Of a stretch of 64,000 nt of DNA, positions 46,969-56,863 are shown piece by piece. The stretch lies in contig OZ020267.1 of NCBI GenBank assembly GCA_963971225.1, positions 99,863,536 to 99,927,535 on the forward strand. Reading direction: 5' to 3'. The notes beneath the pieces are model-generated. The model had not been told where the DNA came from and did no database searches. It worked only from the letters and a program-made list of their open reading frames with translations. The position numbers and the translations under genes were made by a program. The stretch comes from Melieria omissa (lineage: Eukaryota > Arthropoda > Insecta > Diptera > Ulidiidae). How positions within the stretch are numbered: position 1 is the stretch's first letter; each line of letters starts with the position of its first letter.

Positions 46969-47700
46969 CATAACCTACAAATATGACCACAAAAATGTGT
47001 TGGTGTAGCGCTTTCCTTTTGACCCCAAAAAATGTAATAGGTTCGAGCTGCCTAAGCTGCTGAGCCATTAACGGAATATGCCTACCCATATAGGTAGCCA
47101 CAAGTACACACACACACACACTCCTTTGTATGTGTGTGTCTGTGTATGTGCAGGTATAATATGCAAAATTGTTCGCCTCTGTGTTAGGTGCGAATAAGAT
47201 TTATGACATTTTTGCATGTACTCGTATATTTGTTGTAGAGTATGTGGCGGCCTAAGTGCGGCCACCACTTACATTGCCATAAAACGGTAAAAGCTTAGTA
47301 AAATACTGCCAGGAAAATAAAAATAAACGTAGACTTCAAGGTGTGAAAAATGCACACATACAATAAGACACAGACTCTGCATATATTTGTGGGAAAAGCT
47401 GCTGTTTGACGCAAGCATTCAAATTTTATTATACCTTACGAGCAATTTACAAATGTCATTGGCAGACATCGAAGCAAATTGTGATATAGTGATTTTTCTT
47501 ATAGTAAAAGAATTTTTTTGTTAACTTCTGTAATTCAGAAAAATTACCTGAATATAAGAGCATATTTTCATCAAATATTTATAGCAAGCAGTGCATTTAT
47601 TTCAGTTCTGTAAAGCTGTTCTGTTTCAAACGATGAATTTTTTTGTAATTTTCAAACACTTCTTCTTTCTCCCAGTCACTTCTATAAGAGATTGTGAGAA
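46969..47700 (+). other. Large receptor intron, no gene recognised
   Basis: AT-rich DNA with a (CA)n/(TG)n pair at 47105-47140. Confidence 0.5.
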
Positions 47701-47729
47701 TTTATTCAATTAGTGCAGAACTATGTACA

Positions 47730-48376
47730 CAACTTATGCTTCTTCATTTGCATCGACTTCTTCATTTGCATCGACTTCATCATTTTCTTCTTCTTCTACT
47801 TTCACTTCTACCTCTACATCTGCTTCTACATCTTTATCTGTCTCTACATCTTCTGTTACCTTTACTTCTTCTTCTGCTTTAATTCTATTTCTAACTGGAC
47901 TTCTACTTTGCTTCTATTTTTCTTCATCTTTTTAACTTTTTTTCTTCTTGTGCTTCTTATTTTTATTACATCTACTCCTTACCATAACGGGCCGTATTGT
48001 GGCCTAAGTGAGCTCTTCTAGGTAGCTGCCACCCTAACCTAACATCTACTCCTGATTCCTTTTCTAACTCTACTTTTACTTTGCTTCTACTCCTCTTCTT
48101 ATATTTCTACTTCTGCTTCTACATCTTCTTTTCGATCTGCTTCTACTCTTTCCTCTACTTCTACATCTTGTTTTACTTTTTCGTCTGCATCTAATTGTAC
48201 TTTTATTACTCCTACTCCTCTACTCCTATACTCCTTCTACTACTTCTACTCCTTCTACTGCTTCTACTCCTTCTACTCCTTCTACTGCTTCTACTGCTTT
48301 TACTTCTTTTACTCCTTTTATTCTATTCCTTATACTCCTTATATTACTTATACTCCTTATACCCCTTATACTCCTT
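47730..48376. repeat. Degenerate pyrimidine-rich CTTCTA-type tract
   Basis: Imperfect CTTCTAC, CTTTTAC and CATCGACTT units lead into the regular nonamer array at 48377. A 63-bp retroelement tail interrupts it at 47979-48041. Confidence 0.85.
47979..48041 (+). mobile_element. 63-bp 5'-truncated LINE tail insertion with 11-bp target duplication
   Basis: The insert reads TTACCATAACGGGCC, GTGGCCTAAGTGAGC and CACCCTAACCTAA. It is flanked by ACATCTACTCC at 47968-47978 and again at 48042-48052. The duplication shows a genuine target-primed insertion into the pyrimidine tract, and it fixes the 3' terminus of this family as CCTAACCTAA rather than poly(A). Confidence 0.75.
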
Positions 48377-49100
48377 CTACTCCATCTACTCCATCTACTC
48401 CATCTACTCCATCTACTCCATCTACTCCATCTACTCCATCTACTCCATCTATTCCATCTACTCCATCTACTCCATCTACTCCATCTACTCCATCTACTCC
48501 ATCTACTCCATCTACTCCATCGACTCCATCGACTCCATCTACTCCATCTACTCCATCTACTCCATCTACTCCATCTACTCCATCTACTCCATCTACTCCA
48601 TCTACTCCATCTACTCCATCTACTCCATCTACTCCATCTACTCCATCTACTCCATCTACTCCATCTACTCCATCTACTCCATCTACTCCATCTACTCCAT
48701 CTACTCCATCTACTCCATCTACTCCATCTACTCCATCTACTCCATCTACTCCATCTACTCCATCTACTCCATCTACTCCATCTACTCCATCTACTCCATC
48801 TACTCCATCTACTCCATCTACTCCATCTACTCCATCTACTCCATCTACTCCATCTACTCCATCTACTCCATCTACTCCATCTACTCCATCTACTCCATCT
48901 ACTCCATCTACTCCATCTACTCCATCTACTCCATCTACTCCATCTACTCCATCTACTCCATCTACTCCATCTACTCCATCTACTCCATCTACTCCATCTA
49001 CTCCATCTACTCCATCTACTCCATCTACTCCATCTACTCCATCTACTCCATCTACTCCATCTACTCCATCTACTCCATCTACTCCATCTACTCCATCTAC
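48377..49100. repeat. (CTACTCCAT)n nonanucleotide array, about 80 units
   Basis: About 724 bp of regular 9-bp units with rare variants (CTATTCCAT at about 48449, two CGACTCCAT at about 48521-48539). The long (YSI)n and (DGV)n frames on the two strands are artefacts of the 9-bp period. Confidence 0.97.
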
Positions 49101-49393
49101 TCCTACTCCTACTCCTACTCCTACTCCTACTCCTACTCCTACTCCTACTCCTACTCCTACTCCTACTCCTACTCCTACTCCTACTCCTACTCCTACTCCT
49201 ACTCCTACTCCTACTCCGACTCCGACTCCTACTCCTACTCCTACTCCTACTCCTACTCCTACTCCTACTCCTACTCCTACTCCTACTCCTACTCCTACTC
49301 CTACTCCTACTCCTACTCCTACTCCTACTCCTACTCCTACTCCTACTCCTACTCCTACTCCTACTCCTACTCCTACTCCTACTCCTACTCCTA
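49101..49393. repeat. (TCCTAC)n hexanucleotide array, about 48 units
   Basis: It directly continues the nonamer array but without the CAT trinucleotide. One pair of variant units (CCGACTCCGACT) lies at about 49216-49227. It ends in degenerate CTATTCTTATTTC sequence. Confidence 0.97.
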
Positions 49394-51125
49394 TTCTTAT
49401 TTCTATTCCTTTTCCTACTCCTGCTTCTTCTTCTTCTTTTTCTTTTTTCTTCATCTTCTCCTCTTATTTTCCTTTATGTACCACAATATGTTCAAGGTTT
49501 CAACCTTTCGATTCAACTTTTCACTGCTTTGATTTTAAATTCCAATTTCATCCTCAAGGTTGCCGTAGTAAAAATCCTCCATATATATTTTAACATTTTG
49601 TTTAGCGTTTTTTCTACTTCTGTGTTTTGAACTTAAATATTCAAATTTTATTTTGACTTAAAACTTCAAAAATATCCAAGGACCAAACTTATTTCTGAAA
49701 CCATGAGGAACTTCAGAGTCCCAATAAGTGGAACAGTGGTGCAGGCAAGGGGGATTTTTTACTACCAACAGTGGCTGCCTATTTTCTTGTCTTTCCTTAA
49801 CCCTTACTCGCATTACATTACAGTCAAGCAAATTCAGTTCATTTGTACAGCCACAACGTACAATGATCCCAACTATTATAAGCAAATAACTTCAAATAAA
49901 GAAACTTGTTCAATTTCCGTGACATACAATAAATGTTAAAAATATAACCAGCAGACATTTGTCTATTGTCTGAATGCACAATAAGAACAATGCGCTCAAA
50001 AAGTATGTAGACAAAATCCCATTAAGTAAACGCCTACAAAGGGAACGACAAGTTTTCAGATAATTGCAAGCATGGCAAGCAAATGACAAAACTAATATCA
50101 CAGCAACTGTTAAAAAATACACTCAAAAATATGTATAAAAAATGTAAATGAAAAAGACATGAACATGGCCACGAGCTGCAACAGTGGAAACCCTGAAAGG
50201 ATATGCCAGGAAGAAGATATGACAAGTGGAGTGCAAAAAACTAGCAACGAAAAGCAACGAGAAAAAAATGCCAACACGCCGACGAGAAAGTTGCAAGCAC
50301 ACCGCCAACGTTTGCACTCATTAGCGATGGTGTTTTTAGTTTCATTTTTTTGTTGGCCAATTTCGCTTTATTTTTGCTACTTATGTCAGTAAAATGCGAC
50401 ACACACACACTAACACATTTAAGGCGCTTTGCAAAAATATGAAAATGCGGTGGCATTGTGGGGCAAATCTAGCGGCGAAGCACTTAAGCATGCAGCTGAA
50501 AGTGCACAAGGCGTGAAATAAAACGCTACAGCAGCGCGCCAACGAGAGAAAGAGAGAGCGAGAAGGGGGGTAGGCGACAGAGCAGCGCACAAGTGTGCAG
50601 AGTGCGAAATGTGCGAAAAAGAGTTGTTAAATGTTTTGATTATAATGCAGTCATAAAATGCAAATAACTGCAAAGTTTAGTGTCTGTGCCAGTGTTGGCT
50701 GATTGCAAACATAGACATATACAACACACACACACACACGCACAAACTCGGGTGTAGCAGTAACCAAAGCAACCAGAAAATGGGTCATTAAATTTAAAGT
50801 TAATAGGAAAATACTTAAAATGTGGAAAGAACAAAACGAAATTTGCAGCGAAAACGAGCCATAGAGCAACGGAGAGGGGAAGAAAAAAGTGCTTAGAAGT
50901 GACAGCAATTCAATGCATTCTAATTTGTACTCAAATGAATATTAAATTAGCTTAATTTCGTAGCTAAAATATTGTTTTGCTGTGGAAAACTCATGTAATT
51001 GAATTTATTGCATTATTAAAGCAAAACTTTTAACTTGTGAATTATTAAAGAAAATCGTTTAGAATTCAATTTCTTGTAATGTGCGAAGCATAATTTTTCG
51101 TACAGGTAATTTAGCTCCTGTTTAT
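49394..51125 (+). other. Large receptor intron, no gene recognised
   Basis: Intron DNA with (CA)n at about 50724-50740 and GA runs near 50545. Frames of 60-85 codons look random. Confidence 0.5.
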
Positions 51126-51130
51126 ATTAT

Positions 51131-51612
51131 AACGAAAATTACTTCTGCCGGTCAAAGCAGACGTAGTTCGTATCACTGGATTGTACCAGAATAAACCACA
51201 CTGAAATTCATTAACGCAGTTCAGCGCTGTAGCGCAATTTATTAAGAATTTTTCAGTCACTTTACTTCACTTTCACTTCACGCTCACTTCACTTTCTCTG
51301 TATATCTACTTTCACCTTTTTTGCATTCACATGTTTACTTCCATAACAACGCATTTCCGGGTTACGGTCTCACACAAAAGTTCTCTCCTGGTGCCTTTGC
51401 CTTCTCCAGTTGGACAAACCATAAGCCGATAGAGCATCCTCCTTGATTCTTTCCCTGGAGACATGGTCTCTCTCTTCTCCGTCGACTTCCAACTACCTTT
51501 TTCAACTCATTGTTGGTTCGTATTGGATAGCTACCACCACCAATACAAACAGGGCCGATTATTGAGCGAAAACCTTCCTCTCGAACACCTCAAGGGTTGC
51601 TATGTCTTTACA
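51131..51612 (-). mobile_element. Probable solo LTR related to the Gypsy-type LTR at 13.6 kb
   Basis: The + strand left end (AACGAAAATTACTTCT, TAGTTCGTATCACTGGATTG, then AATAAA) parallels the left end of the 13551-13973 LTR (TACGAAAATGACTTCT, AAGTTCGTTTCTGGATTGTG). The right end TTTACA parallels GTTACA. Read on the minus strand it would start TGTAAAGACATAG, with an AATAAATTG signal near 51239-51244. No matching 4-bp duplication is visible, so the exact ends are unsure. No internal genes flank it. Confidence 0.5.
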
Positions 51613-53376
51613 CAACAGTGTACAAAATGAGCGTCCTATATAGTGCAAGTTTTGCCAGACGAGAGAGGTCTCTGCTACTCAATTGCCTACCGAGACCGTA
51701 GTCGCGCCTATTGGTAAGAGTTTCTTCTCTTCTCTTCTTCTCTTCATCTCCTGGCTGGCAACATTGCTGCTGCTTTCACATGTCACTACAGTTCAAGTCC
51801 GCTAGATCAAAGTTCGTCTGGAACTGCCAGCGCTGTCCAAACAACGCAGCAACCAATTTGTAGTTCAACTTTTTTTAGCACCCAAACATCACAGGCAACT
51901 GCGTGGCCGTTGAACTAACGCGACTAAAAACACAAATTGCTGACATATCGTCGACCCCATACTTTTCGCCTCTAACCGCTTGACTTGGCCGCCTAACTTT
52001 CGCTACATAATTTGCTTTTTCAATTTCCAAAAATGTAATTGCTTGGAGTTCAAACGCTGTACCCACGAGGCGTATGAGTAATATTTTTACATTTTAAATT
52101 GTTTTCTACAAATCCTCAACTTTTGCCCAATTCCATGAATTGCTGCATTAAACATTACTAGTTTTTTAGGTCAAATTCAACGGAACATGCATGCACACAC
52201 TCGCATAATTGCTATGCTCAACAAACTGATTTCCCTTTCATGCACAGTGACAAGTTTCGAGTTTTTTTTTTAAATGATAGTCGTGCAATTGGTGAAATAT
52301 AAAAATAAGAATAAATGTAGAAAAAGTTATTTCATGCAGGTAAATAAACATGCCAAGCGTGCAGCCACATGCTACCATATGCACATATCTATGTATGTGT
52401 GTGTGTGTTTTAAACTCGTACCAGAAAAAGCGCATGTAGACAATATGTGTTGGTATACCGCAACCTGTTGAAAATTGCCAACTTTTACTGCCAGCAGCAC
52501 ACCCTCACCTGACGAAAAGTCTGAAATTTTTGTGTTAAATCAAATACAAAATAACAAACAAAAAGCTATTAGAAAAATGGAAATTTTATATATTTTTTAA
52601 TTGTATTTTCAACTTTGGTGAATTTTTTTTATGAATTTAAAAATATTGCTGCGCTGTCCAACTGTGCGGCACCTCAACTGTCACACAGTCAGTCACTGTG
52701 TGCACAACAAAATTAACAGCAAGTTAGACCCCTTAGGCTCCCCAACTGTTGTACAAACACTAACTTTCCGAATCATTACTGCGTGCATCATTAACCTGAG
52801 TCACAGACAGTTTTAATTATAAATTTCCTAAACCTTCAAATTTAAAATTTGAAATTGTTTAAAGAAAATTTCAATTTAAAATTTTTCAATTTTTCAAACG
52901 TTTCGCAACAAATTCCCGAAAACTTTCATCTAAATAAAAACATATCAATTTTCAAATTCAGCAAAGGTATTCAATCATACAACACCAGCCAGAAAATGCC
53001 TAATGCAAAAAATGTTAGTAGCAACAATAACAATAATGTTGACTCTCACAAGCATTACAATAACTACTACAGCAACAACAAGAAAAACAACTGTTAAGCG
53101 AATCGATGACAGTGATATCAACAGCCGTTTTCGATGTTCATTGACTTTTTTGCATGATTACATTTTATCATGCGACAACAAGCACAATTACTTGTTGTTG
53201 TTAAGCGAGTTGTTTTTCGCAACAACAAAAAATTGATCTGAAAAAAGGGAACTAAGCAATGGATAGAGGGGTAGATTGCAGCGCCAAATTTAATCTTAGT
53301 AGAACATTTTGTCGTTTAGAATTTGTAACTCAGCCATTTTTAGAAAGTAGAGTTGTGTTAGAGGTTCCACACCAAC
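51613..53376 (+). other. Large receptor intron, no gene recognised
   Basis: AT-rich DNA. Nothing was recognised apart from short opa-like AAC/CAA runs around 53015-53095. Confidence 0.5.
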
Positions 53377-53380
53377 TTAA

Positions 53381-54201
53381 GGGGGCCGATACATGTAAAA
53401 TGAAGTATTTTTGGAAATTTTGTTTTTCTCGGGAATATGTTCTACAAAGCCTTTTCAATGTATGGGTAAGAGCGTTTTCCAAAATTCTAATCCCTTCCCA
53501 GACAAAACACAGGTAGAAGCGGCGGAGACAGGTATAAGCCTGTCGCTTACTCTACCTTTGACCCCGTTTATCTCGGAACCATGTTTTTCGGTATGGGCTG
53601 CGCGATTGCATGAGAACCGCTCAACCGATTGCGATGAAATTTTAACCACACCTTCGGAAGACTCATCCCTTCGATGTGAACCTACTTGTTTTTACAAATC
53701 TGCAAAAATCTCATGTTGGTGCTTGCAAATTCATCAAAACAGCTGCCCCAAAAATTCAATTTTCTGCCGTTTCCAAAAAAATCACAATTTCTTTACTAAA
53801 CCAGGTTCACATCGAAGCCACAACTGTTTTTTAATTGATTTCCTTTGATTTTTCATTTCAGCCCCATACGAGCAGCGCAATCGCGCAGCGCATCAGATTG
53901 GAGGGGGTTTTTTGATCCCACGCGCCGCCGCCATCTTGGGGTCAAAAAAAAAATGGAAAAAGAATTAGTAAAAATAAATAAAAATTGGATTTCTTAAGGG
54001 GTCCGATACATGTAAATAGTGTATTTTTTGAGAATTTTTTTGGGGGATAAGGAATTTGGCAATTGATTTTTTTTTGTTTTTAATCTTTTATTAACTAATA
54101 TTAACTAATAAAAGATTAAAAACAAAAAAAAATCAATTGCCAAATTCCTTATCCCCCAAAAAAATTCTCAAAAAATACACTATTTACATGTATCGGACCC
54201 C
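53381..54201. mobile_element. TTAA-flanked element with GGGG(G/T)CCGATACATGTAAA termini
   Basis: The left end TTAA|GGGGGCCGATACATG (TTAA at 53377-53380) and the inverted right end CATGTATCGGACCCC|TTAA (TTAA at 54202-54205) are nearly identical inverted termini. A third copy of the terminus, in the left orientation, lies inside at 53998. TTAA duplications are typical of piggyBac-type elements. No transposase frame is visible, so this would be a non-autonomous element. Confidence 0.55.
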
Positions 54202-54236
54202 TTAAGAAATCCAATTTTTATTTATTTTTACTAATT
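53963..54236. repeat. Near-perfect 274-bp palindrome
   Basis: The two 137-bp arms are mirror complements. All checked positions sum to 108199, and the only mismatches I found are two base pairs near the centre (54094-54095 against 54104-54105). Symmetry continues past the TTAA-bounded termini at 53994 and 54205 into flanking sequence, so it is more than a pair of transposon ends. The RNA would form a very long hairpin. Confidence 0.9.
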
Positions 54237-54379
54237 TTTTTTATCTTTTTATATTAATTAATAATTTTTTTATCTTTAATTTAATAAATTATTAATTTTT
54301 ATTATTTTAAGCCTAATGAATGGAGGAGATGGAAAGTTTTTCAAATGTTTAGAGTTTCATTGCTGCATGTCCAATGACT

Positions 54380-56330
54380 TTTGTCTTTAAGTTTGTACCG
54401 TAAAGCTTCATTTCTTATGAATCACTTGTATGAGAAGTGCCACGTCCACTTCACTAAGTAATGTTATATTTTTCTGATATAAGGAAAGAAGCACATAAGA
54501 ATTTGTTTGCACAAATTAAATGCTTTCTAAACAAAGCTATTCATTTTTTGAAAAACCAGTTGCATGAGCGGCGCCACGCCCACTTTATTTATAAGAAAAG
54601 AAAACCCAATTAAGTTATAATATTTGTATGGAGTTTAAATGGTTTCTCTGTTGAAGTTTCAAAGTTTCATTTTTTTTAAGTTCCTTTGCTTTAGACTTGC
54701 CAAGCCTACTTCTTCAAAGCCTTTTGATAGTCAAAACTTAAACTAACCACTCCCACTTCATAAGGTTTTTTTGGGGGTCAGAACTTTAAACCAAGTTTCA
54801 GTAGTTTTTCATTTAAAACTCTAAAGCTTAAAATTTTTGAGAAGTTAATTGCATGGAACTTTACACGCCCATTTCTGCAATGTTATTCATGTTTTCAATG
54901 CTTTTTGACCTAAATTGCCAAAACTATTCGCCTTTTCAAAATTCAGTTAAATGGGACATGCCATGTCCACTTTACGAAAAGGCTTTTTTATTTAAAAAAA
55001 ATAAACACTTTTTACTAAGTCTCCCTACTCTCTTAGTTAAAGCTTTGCAAGCTATGAACTGTTTAAAAAGTGAAGTATATGGGATAAACCACGCCTACTT
55101 CAGCAATATTCTTCGTAATTGTTAAGCTGAAGAAAGGGAACACAAAAGGACGTTTGGCTGAATTTTGATGCTCTTTGACTTATAGTGCCAATTTTATTCA
55201 GTTTTTGAGCTTTCAGTTATATGAAACTTGCAACGCCAACTTCAGCAAAACCATTCATGTTTTACGAGCTGATAAATAAGAAGGAGAAAAGATACTTTAC
55301 CGAATTTCAATACTTTGAGATTTTAAGCTGCAAAGCTATGAGCTGTTTTAGAATTTAAACGTATGGAAAGTGCCACGCCCTCGGCCAATTTCTTTACATT
55401 TCTTGAGTAGAAAAATAAGACAAAGTAAGACGTTTTTGATGAATTTCAATACTTTTTAACCTTAAATGTCGAACCGTTTAACTTTTGAGCATTCAGTTGT
55501 ATGGTACTTGCCACGCCCACTTCACCACGGCTCTTTGTATTTTAAGAGTTGAAAAATAAGAAAACACTCTTTACCAAGTTTCATTCTTTTACATTTTAAT
55601 CTGCAAATTCTATAACTTTAATTCTATAAAGCGTATTGAAAGTGCCACGCCTACTTCAGCTACTACTTTCTTGACTAGAAAAATAAAAGAACTTTCTGCT
55701 GAATTTAAATACTTTTCAACCAAGAATGGCAAACCTGTTAACATTTTGAGAATTCAGTTGTATAAAACATGCCACGCCCACTGCACCAAGAGCTTTTGTA
55801 TTTTTTGAGTAAAGAGGAAGTAAGAGTTTTTGACAAAGTTTCAATGCTTTTCCTCTTAAAGTTGTGAAATTATTCACTTTTGTAGAATTTAAGATTTTTT
55901 GAAGTGCCACGCCCACTACAGTCATGTTCTTTAAATTCTTTCAGAAGAAAGAAAAGGAAAATTTGAATGAATTTCAGTGCTTTTGTGTCAAAGTTAATCA
56001 CTTGTTGAAAGTTTGTTGTATGGGACATGCCACGCCCACTTTATCAAGATCCTTTATATGTTTTATATATAGAGAAAAGTGTAAATAAGAGCTTTGTAAC
56101 GATTTTCGATGCAAGTGGCAGAAAAGCATTTTAAAATTTTTAATTGCATAAAAAATGCCACGCCCACTTTTCTAACCTAATTGATATCTTTTTAATAGAA
56201 AGAGTGAAGCAATGAAATGATAATATCTAATATTTCAATATTGTTTGACTTCCAATTCCAAAGCTTTCCTACATCAAAAAACCCATTTATCTATCAAATG
56301 CCACGTCCACTTAATTGATAACACTACCAT
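54380..56330. repeat. Diverged tandem repeat, ~130-bp monomers in alternating pairs, with CCACGCCCAC boxes
   Basis: About fifteen old tandem copies share the box TGCCACGCCCACTTCA, a TTTCAATACTTTT segment and a GAGTAGAAAAATAAGAAAA segment. In the best-preserved part the box starts at 55373, 55511, 55645, 55772, 55907, 56030, 56158 and 56301, at intervals of 123-143 bp. Alternate units resemble each other more: GAAAGTGCC versus GG(G/T)AC(A/T)TGCC before the box. This implies a dimer of about 260 bp. Less regular boxes occur at 54440, 54574, 54864, 54961, 55089 and 55231. There is no coding potential. Confidence 0.85.
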
Positions 56331-56417
56331 GTAGCCCATAAATCAGTCCCATACTTGTATGTTGAAATTATTTTGTCACAATTCCATTTCTATACTCTCA
56401 GACATTTCGGACTGTAA

Positions 56418-56860
56418 AGGCTTGATTACACGTAACGAGTCGAGTGACGAGACATCAAAATGGTACTAGGCCGAAAGAATTGGGATAGCGAGCAAAAGCT
56501 ACCAGTTGTTCAAACGTATTTCGACAGGCGGCGAGTCAGTTCGGTTTTACAATCCACAAAATGAAATAACCAACTCGCGCAATTAAACTCAACCGAGCGA
56601 AAAGCGGTGTGTGACGCATACCGCATGTCACGAGCAATTCCGCATGTGACGAGTGATTGCGCGAATCGCTGCGAAAAGAGAAAAATATAACGGTAAAGTA
56701 GTGGTCGCTCGACCTAGCAAACAAAATGTGATTCTAGTGGCTCTCTCGCCACTTTCATCGGTCACTGACTCAATCAAGAACTCGCCTTACTGTTTAGACG
56801 AAACGAGTACTCGTTCGAGTTGCTGTCTTCTCACTCTACTCGTTACGTGTAATCAAGCCT
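56418..56860. mobile_element. MITE with 23-bp terminal inverted repeats and TAA target duplication
   Basis: The left terminus AGGCTTGATTACACGTAACG is mirrored at the right end (CGTTACGTGTAATCAAGCCT), and near-identity continues a few bases to GAGT and beyond. TAA flanks it on both sides (56415-56417 and 56861-56863). A 3-bp TAA/TWA duplication fits PIF/Harbinger-type transposases. The 443-bp interior has no transposase frame, so it is non-autonomous. Confidence 0.75.
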
Positions 56861-56863
56861 TAA

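Noticed and set aside
48195..49532. 445-codon Tyr-Ser-Ile repeat protein and its 362-codon antisense partner
   Set aside because: Both come from the 9-bp and 6-bp pyrimidine arrays, whose period is a multiple of three.
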